Positions 17,641 through 27,726 of a stretch of DNA of 64,000 nt are shown here, piece after piece. This DNA comes from Nostoc sp. GT001 (GTDB lineage Bacteria; Cyanobacteriota; Cyanobacteriia; Cyanobacteriales; Nostocaceae), in contig NZ_JAUDRJ010000003.1 in assembly GCF_030382115.1 (NCBI RefSeq), forward strand, positions 5,927,049 to 5,991,048, in the 5' to 3' direction. Made by a program: the position numbers and the translations under genes. The notes beneath the pieces were generated by a model. The model ran no database searches. It had not been told where the DNA came from and saw nothing but the letters and a program-made list of their open reading frames with translations. How positions within the stretch are numbered: position 1 is the first letter of the stretch; each line of letters opens with the position of its first letter.

Positions 17641-20600
17641 ATGGCTTTGACACAAGGCGATATTGCGACCAACAATAACTCCAGCATTTTGCAGAAAGTT
17701 GGCAGCTTCACCAGTACTAATGGAGCCGAAATATCCGCCTTTGATTCAGGAAGCGATCGCTTATTTGTGGTTGCTAGCAGCATAGTTGAAATTTATAATG
17801 TCAGCAATACAGGGACGCTAACCTTAGCTGGTTCTTTGACAACAGGATTTACGCCTCCCGCAGGGACACAAGCTATTCCCAACAGCGTTGCGGTGAAAAA
17901 TGGTATTGTCGCAGTCGCCTACGCCATTCAAAACACCAGCACAAACGCCCAACAGACAGGACAGGTGAGTTTTTACAATGCCGCCAATGGCAACTTTTTG
18001 AACTCGGTGGCGGTGGGTGCATTACCCGATATGCTCACCTTTACGCCCGATGGCACGAAGGTATTAGTAGCAAATGAGGGAGAACCCAACAGCTACGGGC
18101 AACCAAATTCGGTAGATCCTGAAGGTTCAGTTAGCATTATTGATATTTCCGGTGGCGTGGCGAATGCAACCGTTGCCCAAGCCTCATTTACAAGCTTCAA
18201 TAGCCAGATCGCCACACTCAAAGCCGCAGGTGTACGGATTACTGGCCCCGGCTCGACGGTGGCACAAGACTTAGAACCAGAGTATATTGCTGTATCTCCA
18301 GACGGTCAAACTGCACGCATTACCTTGCAAGAAAATAATGCGATCGCTATTCTGGATATTGCCAGCGCCACCATCACCGATATTTTGCCCCTTGGTGCGA
18401 AGAATTACAATCTCCCAGGTAACGGATTAGATGCTAGCGATCGCGATGGTAAGATCAATATTCAAAATTGGCCAGTATTTGGGTTATATCAACCCGATGC
18501 GATCGCTAGCTTCAGTGCCAACGGACAGACTTACTACATCACCGCCAACGAAGGAGATTCCCGCGACTACACTGGTTTTAGCGAGGAAATCCGGGTTGGC
18601 GCAGCCGGATATGCTTTAGATCCAACTGTTTTCCCCAATGCGGCTACCCTGAAGCAAAACACCAACCTGGGGCGGTTAACCGTTACAAATGCCACAGGAG
18701 ACACGGACGGAGACGGAGATTTTGACCGCATCGAAGCATTTGGGGCGCGTTCCTTTTCGATTTGGGACGCAAGCGGTAATCAAATATTTGATAGTGGCGA
18801 CCAATTTGAACAAATTACCGCGACCAAAGTACCAACTCTGTTTAACTCAGATGGTGCGGCTGATACATTTGACACCCGCAGCGATAATAAAGGGCCTGAA
18901 CCCGAAGGCGTGGTAGTTGGAGTTATCAACAACCGCACCTATGCTTTTATTGGTTTAGAACGCACTGGCGATGTCATTGTCTACGAAGTGACAAATCCCA
19001 ACAAGCCAAGCTTTGTTCAATATATTAACCCTCCTGAAGATACTGCGATCGAAGGATTAACCTTTGTCTCGGCGGCTGATAGTCCCACAGGCAAGCCTTT
19101 GTTAGTTACTACGGCCGAAGTCAGTAAGACGGTTGCGGTGTTTGAAATAACTCCATCCGTTCGGATTAGCGACATTCAGGGAACGGCACATATCTCATCC
19201 TTTAGAAATCAGACTGTCAGCAATGTAGCGGGAATTGTCACAGTGAAAGCAAGTAACGGTTTTTACTTGCAAGACCCCACTCCAGACAACGACAATCGCA
19301 CTTCTGAAGGTATTTTCGTCTTCACATCATCAGCGCCAACCGTATCCGTCGGCGATTCGGTATTAGTCAGTGGAACAGTTACAGAGTTTCGTCCTGGCAA
19401 CGATGCCAATAATTTAACTAAAACGCAAATTACCACTCCCACAATTGTTACCGTTTCTAGTGGCAATGATCTACCCACTGCTACAATCCTAGGTAATGGT
19501 GGCAGAACAATCCCGACAACGGTAATCGATAACGACACGATCGCTAATATTGAAACTGGAACAACCACCTTCGATCCTGCTCAGGATGGCATTGACTTTT
19601 ATGAAAGCTTAGAAGGAATGCTGGTACAGGTTAATAACCCAATTACCACTTCACCCACTGCAAACTTTGGCACATCAGAGGAAATTTGGGTATTAGCAGA
19701 CAATGGCGCAAATGCGACGGGTAGAACGGTTCGCGGTGGGAGCCTGATTAGTGCTTCAGACTTCAATCCTGAACGGATTCAGATAGATGATCTGAACAAT
19801 TCCTTAGTGTTACCTGAAGTTAATGTTGGTACGCAACTTAGCACTATTGTTGGTGTCGTTGACTACAGCTTTAACAACTATGAAGTTTTAGTATCGGCTG
19901 CTCCCACAGTAGTACAGAACAGTAACATTCAAAAAGAAGTCACTAACCTAACTCCCAGCACCAACCAACTGACGATCGCTACTTACAACGTCGAAAATCT
20001 CGATCCAAGTGACGATCAAACCAAGTTTAACAACCTAGCTAATCGCATTGTTAATAATCTCAAATCACCAGATATCATTAGTCTCGAAGAAATTCAGGAC
20101 AATAACGGTGCAACAAATGATAACGTCGTTGATGCCAGCACTACCTTCCAAAAGTTAATTGATACAATTACTGCTGCTGGTGGCCCCACGTATCAATATC
20201 GCCAAATTAACCCAGTAGACGATACGAACGGCGGTGAACCTGGTGGAAATATCCGGGTGGGTTTCTTATTTAATCCCAATCGTGTCAACTTTGTAGATCG
20301 CCCTGGCGGTACTTCCACCACCAACACCACAGTTACCAATGTTTCTGGTGTTCCTACAGTTTCTAATAGTCCTGGTTTAATCAACCCTACCAACTCCGCC
20401 TTTACCAGCAGTCGTAAGCCGTTAGTTGGTGAATTTACTTTCAACGGTGAAACTGTTTATGTAATTGGCAACCACTTTAATTCTAAAGGTGGCGACCAAC
20501 CATTATTTGGGCCGAATCAACCACCAACTCTCAGTAGTGAAACCCAGCGCCAGCAACAAGCTACCCTGGTGAAAAACTTTGTCGAGTCTATTTTAGCGAT

Positions 20601-21735
20601 CGCTCCCAATGCCAATGTCGTAGTGGCGGGTGACTTAAATGACTTTGAATTTTCCAACCCCGTCAGCACCCTAGAAAGCGCCGGGCTGACTTCCTTAATT
20701 GAAACTCTGCCGCAAAATGAGCGTTACACCTACAATTTTGAAGGTAACGCCCAAACCCTTGACCACGTTTTAGTTAGCAACAACTTGCTCAACAAGCTGG
20801 ATGGTTATGATGTAGTTCACATCAACTCAGAGTTTGCCGATCAGGATAGCGATCATGACCCTAGCGTAGCTCGGTTTAATCTCCCTAAAAATAATGCTCC
20901 CACGGTAGTACAGCCGATTGACGACCAAATCATTTCTACTAATAAAGCTTTTTCTTTCAATATCAGTAACAAATTTGCTGATGTAGATCCAGGTGACACC
21001 CTGACTTACAGTGCTACAGGTTTACCCACTGGTTCTAGTATCATTGCCAACACAGGTGTGATATCCGGCACTATCTCCCAAATCGGCATTTTCGCAGTTA
21101 CAGTTACCGCTGCTGATGCTAAAGGCGCTAATGTTAGCGATACCTTTGACTTGACTGTTGCCAATAACAAGGCGACATCTGGCAACGACATCATCTTTGT
21201 CAGCGAACTTACTGGTTTGAACAAATACATAGTCAATGCTCTTGCAGGGAGCGATCGCGTCATCGGCACTAATACCAGTGAATTAATCGACGGTGGAACA
21301 GGCAATGATTACCTGGATGGTAAGGGAGGCATAGATGTACTCCTTGGTGGTGATGGCAATGACACAATCTTAGGTGCACTTGGCAGTGACGGACTTTCTG
21401 GGGGCAATGGCAATGACCGCTTGATTGGTTGGGGCGGTGGCACAAACGAAATTGACCTCCTCAACGGTGAACAAGGTACGGATACTTACGTTTTAGGTGA
21501 TGCCACTTCAGTTTTCTATACCAGTTCTCGCAACAATGATTATGCCGAGATTCTCAACTTTCAAGCAAACGATCTAATTCAGCTTCAGGGAGTTGCTAAC
21601 AATTACTCACTAGGGTCAGTGAGATCGGCTGTAGGTATTTTCACCAACAATGGAACGGAATTGATTGCTGTTGTAGAAAACGGGTTAAACCGCAATACAA
21701 ATTTGGCAACAGATACTCGTTTCGTCTTTATTTAA
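17641..21735 (+). CDS. ExeM/NucH-type extracellular nuclease with choice-of-anchor I propeller and RTX repeats
   Basis: A 1364-residue modular exoprotein. Residues about 10-520 form a choice-of-anchor-I beta-propeller (LPDMLTFTPDGTKVLVANEGEP). Residues 520-775 hold an OB-fold-like region as in NucH nucleases. Residues 780-1080 are an endonuclease/exonuclease/phosphatase domain (TIATYNVENLD, ISLEEIQD, AGDLNDFE, DHVLVS, and the terminal SDHDPSVARF). An Ig/cadherin-like domain follows (1085-1175), then RTX nonapeptides (GGTGNDYLDG, GGDGNDTILG, GGNGNDRLIG; about 1215-1270). There is no N-terminal signal peptide, so type I secretion is expected. It likely degrades extracellular DNA for phosphate. 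AAGGAG sits before ATG 17641; the in-frame TTG at 17623 is rejected. Confidence 0.87.
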   Translation: MALTQGDIATNNNSSILQKVGSFTSTNGAEISAFDSGSDRLFVVASSIVEIYNVSNTGTLTLAGSLTTGFTPPAGTQAIPNSVAVKNGIVAVAYAIQNTSTNAQQTGQVSFYNAANGNFLNSVAVGALPDMLTFTPDGTKVLVANEGEPNSYGQPNSVDPEGSVSIIDISGGVANATVAQASFTSFNSQIATLKAAGVRITGPGSTVAQDLEPEYIAVSPDGQTARITLQENNAIAILDIASATITDILPLGAKNYNLPGNGLDASDRDGKINIQNWPVFGLYQPDAIASFSANGQTYYITANEGDSRDYTGFSEEIRVGAAGYALDPTVFPNAATLKQNTNLGRLTVTNATGDTDGDGDFDRIEAFGARSFSIWDASGNQIFDSGDQFEQITATKVPTLFNSDGAADTFDTRSDNKGPEPEGVVVGVINNRTYAFIGLERTGDVIVYEVTNPNKPSFVQYINPPEDTAIEGLTFVSAADSPTGKPLLVTTAEVSKTVAVFEITPSVRISDIQGTAHISSFRNQTVSNVAGIVTVKASNGFYLQDPTPDNDNRTSEGIFVFTSSAPTVSVGDSVLVSGTVTEFRPGNDANNLTKTQITTPTIVTVSSGNDLPTATILGNGGRTIPTTVIDNDTIANIETGTTTFDPAQDGIDFYESLEGMLVQVNNPITTSPTANFGTSEEIWVLADNGANATGRTVRGGSLISASDFNPERIQIDDLNNSLVLPEVNVGTQLSTIVGVVDYSFNNYEVLVSAAPTVVQNSNIQKEVTNLTPSTNQLTIATYNVENLDPSDDQTKFNNLANRIVNNLKSPDIISLEEIQDNNGATNDNVVDASTTFQKLIDTITAAGGPTYQYRQINPVDDTNGGEPGGNIRVGFLFNPNRVNFVDRPGGTSTTNTTVTNVSGVPTVSNSPGLINPTNSAFTSSRKPLVGEFTFNGETVYVIGNHFNSKGGDQPLFGPNQPPTLSSETQRQQQATLVKNFVESILAIAPNANVVVAGDLNDFEFSNPVSTLESAGLTSLIETLPQNERYTYNFEGNAQTLDHVLVSNNLLNKLDGYDVVHINSEFADQDSDHDPSVARFNLPKNNAPTVVQPIDDQIISTNKAFSFNISNKFADVDPGDTLTYSATGLPTGSSIIANTGVISGTISQIGIFAVTVTAADAKGANVSDTFDLTVANNKATSGNDIIFVSELTGLNKYIVNALAGSDRVIGTNTSELIDGGTGNDYLDGKGGIDVLLGGDGNDTILGALGSDGLSGGNGNDRLIGWGGGTNEIDLLNGEQGTDTYVLGDATSVFYTSSRNNDYAEILNFQANDLIQLQGVANNYSLGSVRSAVGIFTNNGTELIAVVENGLNRNTNLATDTRFVFI

Positions 21736-21844
21736 CGCAGATTTAATCGAACTCCGACAACTCTTGTGTACTCTGCGCCTCTGCGGTTCCCTATTCCCAA
21801 TGTTCAAAGCAGTCTCATGTCTAGAATCTATCTCAGAATTAAAC

Positions 21845-24800
21845 ATGGTAACTACTAATACAATTCGCTTTTCTCAGTTCAACGCTTCTTTGAATCGTAA
21901 TGCCGAAGGTCAGTTAGTCAGCGATTTGTCTACTCCTGACAATGCTCAAGCAAAGGCAGTTGCAGAAATTATCCAGCGTAATAACCCGGATGTATTGCTA
22001 ATTAACGAGTTTGACTACTCCCCGGAGGCAGTTCAACTATTCCGGCAAAATTATCTAGCCGTCAGCCAGAATGGTACAACACCCGTTGACTACCCTTACT
22101 TTTACATCGCTCCTTCCAATACGGGTATTGCCTCTGGGTTTGACTTAAACAACAACGGCACAGTAGTTACAACCACAGGCGCAACCGGATACGGCGATGA
22201 TGCTTTCGGATTCGGGAATTTCCCTGGTCAATACGGGATGTTGCTATTGTCCAAATATCCCATTGACACAGCCAACATCCGCACCTTTCAAAATTTTCTC
22301 TGGAAGGATATGCCCAATGCTTTGCTTCCTGACGATCCGACAACACCACAGCCAAATGATTGTTATTCTCAGGAGGAATTGGCAGTTCTACGCCTTTCTT
22401 CTAAAAGTCACTGGGATGTACCCATCCAGGTAAACGGCGAGATAATTCACATCCTCGCCAGCCACCCCACACCCCCAACTTTTGATGGCGCGGAAGACCG
22501 TAACGGTAAGCGCAACCATGACGAGATCCGGTTTTGGGCAGACTATATTACTCCTGGTAATGGTAATTACATTTACGATGATGAGGGTAAAACTGGCGGT
22601 ATTGCTGCTGGATCGAGCTTTGTGATTGTGGGCGACCAAAATGCAGATCCGTTGGATGGTGATAGTTTTGACAACGCTATTCGCCAACTGTTGCAAAATC
22701 CCAATATCAATACTAATGTCATCCCTACCAGTCTGGGTGCGCTCCAACAAGCAGACTTACAAACTGGTGCAAACGCTAGCCAAAAGGGTAATCCTAGTTT
22801 TGACACCGCAGACTTTGCTGATAACACTCCCGGAAACCTGCGGACTGACTATGTGCTACCCTCGGCTGATTTGACAATTGCCAACTCAGGAGTATTTTGG
22901 CCTCTGAATACTGATTCGACGTTTCCCTTGGTAGGTACTTTTCCCTTCCCCAGTTCTGACCATCGTTTAGTATTTGCAGATGTGCAAACCGGAGCAATGG
23001 AACCAGGTAAAACCATTCCCAATGTAAGATTTGTGGGACAGAGTACTTTTGCCACAGGGTTTATTCCTGCTGGCACGGCGGGAACTGTGAATGGAACACC
23101 GACTCCATTAGGGGGACTTTCTGGTGTCACATACGATGCAGTTAACAACCGCTACTATGCAATCTCAGACGATCGCTCGCAATTTAGCCCCGCCCGCTTC
23201 TATACTTTCACTGCTGATACTGAGGTGGCTTTTACCAATGTCACACCTCTGAAAGATAGTAATGGCAACTTATTTGCAACATTTAGCGTTGACCCAGAAG
23301 GCATTGCTTTAACTAACAATGGTACTGTTTTCATATCTTCTGAAGGTGAAGTTAATCCTGGTGCAGGTCGAGTTAGCGATCCCTTTATTAAGGAATTTTC
23401 CCTGACAACAGGGCAAGAAATAGGATCGCTATTTGTCCCCAGCAAATTCCTACCAGTAGTTGAAGATACCAACAGCAACGGTATTATCGATGCAGGTGAC
23501 ACGCAGACATCAGGTGTTTACAATAACTTAGCCTTTGAAAGCCTCACCATCACACCTGACCAGAAAACCCTATTCACTGCCACTGAAAACGCGCTTTCCC
23601 AAGATGGATTAAGGGCTTCGCTCAGTAGTGGCAGCCCTTCCCGAATTCTGCAATACAATCTGGTTAGCGGACAACCAGAAAAAGAATACCTCTACATTAC
23701 GGATGCGATTTCCGAAGCGCCCAACCCTAGCACAGGCTTTGCTGACAATGGTTTGACAGATTTATTAGCAATAGATAATCGTGGGACATTACTAGCGTTA
23801 GAACGTTCCTTTGCACAAGGTGTAGGTAACACGATCAAAATCTACGAAGTTTCTTTGCAAGGTGCAACAGATATTAGCTTCTACGATTCTCTCAATAATT
23901 TGAGTACTGAACAATTAGCTACTATCAAACCCGCTCAAAAACGTCTGCTGTTGAATTTAAATGACTTAAACTTACCTAACGGTACAGATAACATTGAGGG
24001 TATTACCTTTGGCCCCAAACTAGCAGATGGTAGCCAGTCGATTGTGCTGGTGAGTGATAACAACTTTAACCAAAGCCAATTTACCCAAATCCTGACTTTG
24101 GATGCAGACTTAGTTCCAACTGCTGCACCCACACTAGAAACCCGTCCCGATTTGTTGGACGATGAAACACTCCCAGTAGATCAACGTGCCGATGCTGATG
24201 ATCCTGCGATCTATGTTAATGCCACAAATTCTGCCGATAGTCTAGTATTAACTTCAGTCAAAAATGCTGGATTGCGGGTTTATGACTTGTCTGGTAATTT
24301 GTTACAAGCAGTTAATCCTGGTGGTATTCGCTACAACAATATTGATCTGCAATACAGTTTTAAATTAGGCAATCAATCGGTTGATATTGCCGTAGCTAGC
24401 GATCGCAACAACGACAAACTAGCAATCTTCAAAATTAACCCCAATCCTTCCACCCCCGGACAATACCTGGAAAATATCACCGATAGCAATATTGGTACTA
24501 TCTTCCAAGCAGCACCTTTTGCAGAACCTTATTCCTCATCTTCCCGGAGTGCTTACGGGCTTACTTTATACCGAAGCCCCATCACCAATGATTACTATGT
24601 CTTTACCAGTCGCCGAGAAACTGGAGATGTGGCTCAGTTTAAACTGATTGACCAAGGTAATGGCAAAATTGGGGCTGAACGTGTGCGGGAATTCACTGTA
24701 CCGACAATTGAGGGACGCGATCCTCAAACTGAGGGTATGGTGGTAGACCAAGAAACTGGCTTCCTCTACATCGGCCAGGAAAATGTCGGTATTTGGAAGT

Positions 24801-27265
24801 TCCAAGCAGAACCAAACGGTGGCACAACTGGTAAGTTAATTGATCAAGTCAGAGATTTGGGCGGTACTAACCTTACCGATGACGTAGAAGGACTGACCAT
24901 TTATTACGGCAAAAATGGCACAGGCTACTTATTAGCATCTAGCCAAGGCGACAACACTTTTGTTGCTTACACTCGTGAAGGTAACAACGAATACCTGGGT
25001 AACTTTGCCATTGGTAACAATGGGCCAATTGACAGCGTACAAGAGTCAGATGGTGCTGATGTAATTAACGTACCATTGGGGCCTAACTTTCCATTTGGTT
25101 TATTTGTCACTCAAGATGGTTCTAATGAACCTGCCAAAATAGTTAGTGATGAAGGTGAAGAGGAAAATATTAGTTCTAACTTCAAGCTGGTACCTTGGGA
25201 AAATATTGCCAATGCCTTCCCTAATTCTCTAAATATCGACACTACTAGTTACGATCCGCGCAATCCTGTTGCTCAACCCAAGCTGACTATCTATGAATTT
25301 GAAAACTTACCCAAGTTAGGTACAACCTCTGAAAATCAAGATATTTTCTTGGGTGGTTTCTCTGGATTATATTTCCAAGGGTTTGCAGCAAATGGCAACC
25401 TGAAATTTGTCACCAACACAGATCGTGGACCCAATGGAGAACCTGATGGTGTAAATAGACCATTTTTATTACCCGACTTCCAGCCAGAAATAGTTAGCTT
25501 TGAACTCAACCGCACCACAGGTGAAATCAGCATTACCAACAGAACAGGACTATTTCGCCAAGATGGAACGACCCCATTAACGGGATTGCCTAATTTGCAA
25601 GGTGTAGGAAACGGTTTAGCCTACACAGATGAAATTGCCGTTGACTTAGACAAAAATGTTTTAGCTAACGATCCTTTAGGTGCTGACTTAGAAGGAATTG
25701 TAATTGCAGAAAATGGAGATTACTGGCTGGTAGATGAGTACCGTCCGGCAATTTATCACTTTGATGTTAATGGTAAACTGAGCGATCGCTTTATCCCTCA
25801 AGGAACTGCCACAGCACCCAACCCAGATCAACCAGATGGAACTTTTGGCACTGAGGTATTGCCAGCAGTTTATGCCCAACGCCGCAATAACCGAGGATTT
25901 GAAGCTGTAGCGCTAGAAGGTAATAAATTATATGCCTTTATTCAGAGTCCAATTGATAATCCAGATGTCGCCAATGATGCGACTTCTAAAGCTTCTCTCA
26001 ATCTCCGAATTCTAAAGTTTGATATTGTCAGCAAGCAGGTAACAGGAGAGTATTTATATCGCCTAGAAGGTCTACCAGGAACCGATAAGATTGGCGATGC
26101 AGTTTCTTTGGGTAACGGCAAATTTGCAGTAGTTGAACGAGACGACAATGCTACATCTGCTGGCAATAAACTAATTTACCAAATTGATTTAGCTGGCGCG
26201 ACCAACATCAATAACCCTGCTAACTTTACCTTGCCAGTTGGTAAAATTATTGAACAACTTACCTCTGCGGAGTTAGCTACTGCCAATATTAACCCTGTCA
26301 GCAAGAGTTTGATTGCTAATGCTGCTCAGTTGGGTTACACCGGGGTGGAAAAATTAGAAGGTCTAGCATTGGTAGCACCCAATACTCTAGCCTTGCTTAA
26401 CGACAACGACTTCAACATTACAGGTAATACGGCTGCTGAAAAACTCGCTATTCTCGAATTACCTAATAATCTGACAACTGTACAACCTACTTTTCCGAAC
26501 GGTTTTGGTTCTAGCAACAGCGATACTGTCAATCTTGAGCCAGGACAATTCTTTAATGCAGGTGACGGAGCAGACTTTGTAGAAGGTGCTGAAGGTAACA
26601 CAATCCTGGCTGGAAACGGAGATGACACAGTGCTTGCAGGGAATAACTCTTCAGTTTCCGGGGAAGATGGTAGCGATCGCATATTTATTGGTCAAAATGG
26701 CCCGGCTCAAAATACCAATGCTGATGGTGGCACTGGCGATGATGTTATTACTGTGGTTGAAGCCAGTGGTAGTAATAATTTGTTTGGGGCGGCAGGTAAT
26801 GATACTCTCACGGTAATTGAAGGTTCTCGTCAATCATTATTCGGTGGCTCAGGTAATGACACCCTGACGAGTAACAGTAGCAATAACCGTCTCTATGGTG
26901 GTTCTGGAGATGACAAACTCTTCTCTAATGCCAATGACTCCCTGGTTGGTGGCGATGGTGATGATGTGCTATTTGCTGGCCAACAGGGTAGTAATAGCCT
27001 GAGTGGTGGTGCTGATATCGACCAATTCTGGATTGCTAATGGCAGTCTGCCAAATAGTAAAAACATCGTCACTGACTTTACTCCAGGAATTGATGTGATT
27101 GGAATTGGTGGTATTAGTGTCACTCAATTTAGTGCTTTAACCCTATTGCAACAGGGTAGTGACACCTTGGTGAAAACTGGAAATGCAGAATTGGCTTCAT
27201 TAGTTGGAATTAAATCAACTAGTCTCACAGCAAATGACTTCGTTTTCTCTGCTAGTGTAGTTTAG
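21845..27265 (+). CDS. giant RTX exoprotein: nuclease-like, phytase-like, beta-propeller phytase, phytase-like domains
   Basis: A 1806-residue fusion. Residues 1-385 are an endonuclease/exonuclease/phosphatase domain (LLINEFDYSP, GDQNADPLDGDS, SSDHRLVFADV). Residues 390-755 are an esterase-like-phytase domain (LGGLSGVTYDAVNNRYYAIS). Residues 765-1095 are a beta-propeller 3-phytase (DADDPAIYVN, EGMVVDQETGFLYIGQE, DDVEGLTIYY). Residues 1100-1550 are a second esterase-like-phytase domain (GGFSGLYFQG, DLEGIVIAENGDYWLVDEYRP). Residues 1560-1806 are RTX-like repeats plus a C-terminal export module. No signal peptide is visible. It presumably releases phosphate from DNA and inositol phosphates outside the cell. 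ATG 21845 (MVTTNTIRFSQ) is chosen because the 27 residues read upstream are unrelated low-quality sequence. It lies 109 bases after the nuclease gene. Confidence 0.87.
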   Translation: MVTTNTIRFSQFNASLNRNAEGQLVSDLSTPDNAQAKAVAEIIQRNNPDVLLINEFDYSPEAVQLFRQNYLAVSQNGTTPVDYPYFYIAPSNTGIASGFDLNNNGTVVTTTGATGYGDDAFGFGNFPGQYGMLLLSKYPIDTANIRTFQNFLWKDMPNALLPDDPTTPQPNDCYSQEELAVLRLSSKSHWDVPIQVNGEIIHILASHPTPPTFDGAEDRNGKRNHDEIRFWADYITPGNGNYIYDDEGKTGGIAAGSSFVIVGDQNADPLDGDSFDNAIRQLLQNPNINTNVIPTSLGALQQADLQTGANASQKGNPSFDTADFADNTPGNLRTDYVLPSADLTIANSGVFWPLNTDSTFPLVGTFPFPSSDHRLVFADVQTGAMEPGKTIPNVRFVGQSTFATGFIPAGTAGTVNGTPTPLGGLSGVTYDAVNNRYYAISDDRSQFSPARFYTFTADTEVAFTNVTPLKDSNGNLFATFSVDPEGIALTNNGTVFISSEGEVNPGAGRVSDPFIKEFSLTTGQEIGSLFVPSKFLPVVEDTNSNGIIDAGDTQTSGVYNNLAFESLTITPDQKTLFTATENALSQDGLRASLSSGSPSRILQYNLVSGQPEKEYLYITDAISEAPNPSTGFADNGLTDLLAIDNRGTLLALERSFAQGVGNTIKIYEVSLQGATDISFYDSLNNLSTEQLATIKPAQKRLLLNLNDLNLPNGTDNIEGITFGPKLADGSQSIVLVSDNNFNQSQFTQILTLDADLVPTAAPTLETRPDLLDDETLPVDQRADADDPAIYVNATNSADSLVLTSVKNAGLRVYDLSGNLLQAVNPGGIRYNNIDLQYSFKLGNQSVDIAVASDRNNDKLAIFKINPNPSTPGQYLENITDSNIGTIFQAAPFAEPYSSSSRSAYGLTLYRSPITNDYYVFTSRRETGDVAQFKLIDQGNGKIGAERVREFTVPTIEGRDPQTEGMVVDQETGFLYIGQENVGIWKFQAEPNGGTTGKLIDQVRDLGGTNLTDDVEGLTIYYGKNGTGYLLASSQGDNTFVAYTREGNNEYLGNFAIGNNGPIDSVQESDGADVINVPLGPNFPFGLFVTQDGSNEPAKIVSDEGEEENISSNFKLVPWENIANAFPNSLNIDTTSYDPRNPVAQPKLTIYEFENLPKLGTTSENQDIFLGGFSGLYFQGFAANGNLKFVTNTDRGPNGEPDGVNRPFLLPDFQPEIVSFELNRTTGEISITNRTGLFRQDGTTPLTGLPNLQGVGNGLAYTDEIAVDLDKNVLANDPLGADLEGIVIAENGDYWLVDEYRPAIYHFDVNGKLSDRFIPQGTATAPNPDQPDGTFGTEVLPAVYAQRRNNRGFEAVALEGNKLYAFIQSPIDNPDVANDATSKASLNLRILKFDIVSKQVTGEYLYRLEGLPGTDKIGDAVSLGNGKFAVVERDDNATSAGNKLIYQIDLAGATNINNPANFTLPVGKIIEQLTSAELATANINPVSKSLIANAAQLGYTGVEKLEGLALVAPNTLALLNDNDFNITGNTAAEKLAILELPNNLTTVQPTFPNGFGSSNSDTVNLEPGQFFNAGDGADFVEGAEGNTILAGNGDDTVLAGNNSSVSGEDGSDRIFIGQNGPAQNTNADGGTGDDVITVVEASGSNNLFGAAGNDTLTVIEGSRQSLFGGSGNDTLTSNSSNNRLYGGSGDDKLFSNANDSLVGGDGDDVLFAGQQGSNSLSGGADIDQFWIANGSLPNSKNIVTDFTPGIDVIGIGGISVTQFSALTLLQQGSDTLVKTGNAELASLVGIKSTSLTANDFVFSASVV

Positions 27266-27288
27266 CTTGTTTGCATAACGTGATTTTT

Positions 27289-27330
27289 ACAGCTTCATTA
27301 CACAGTCAAAGTTAATGAAGCTGTATTTAA
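27289..27330 (+). terminator. terminator-like hairpin after the phytase fusion
   Basis: ACAGCTTCATTA (27289-27300) pairs perfectly over 12 bases with TAATGAAGCTGT (27313-27324). The tail ATTTAATTATT is U-rich but not a clean run. The remaining 27331-27726 is AT-rich, with no gene. A single CTTAACCA unit near 27463 resembles a Pho-box half but has no convincing partners. Confidence 0.75.
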
Positions 27331-27726
27331 TTATTGCGAAAGTGTCTAAAGATAAAGATTAGAAATAAATGAGTATCTGACGCCAAAAACTTTTTTAGAT
27401 CATCAAAACTATGCATGATTTTGTACATAACACATTATCTAAAAGATTGCAATACAAGATTTCTTAACCAGCCCACAATTTTTTCACAACTTTGGGTATG
27501 TATGTTAATTATTATGCAATTTTCATCGTTAATTTTGATACCAAAATGCTCTAGTGAAATATCAATTGTAGTGGTAGTTTACATTTAATAGTTAAGACTC
27601 AAAAAGCTTACAAGTAAATTACATCTTTGCAGCCTAAAACTATTAGTTTTTCCTCACCATATTGCTTTTTTGATTTCACTAGAGCGAAGACCATCTCAAC
27701 AATTAAACACAGGGAGATTCTCTTTC

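Noticed and set aside
27455..27490. CTTAACCA near 27463 as a Pho box for the alkaline phosphatase
   Set aside because: Only one unit matches; the neighbours at 11-base spacing do not.
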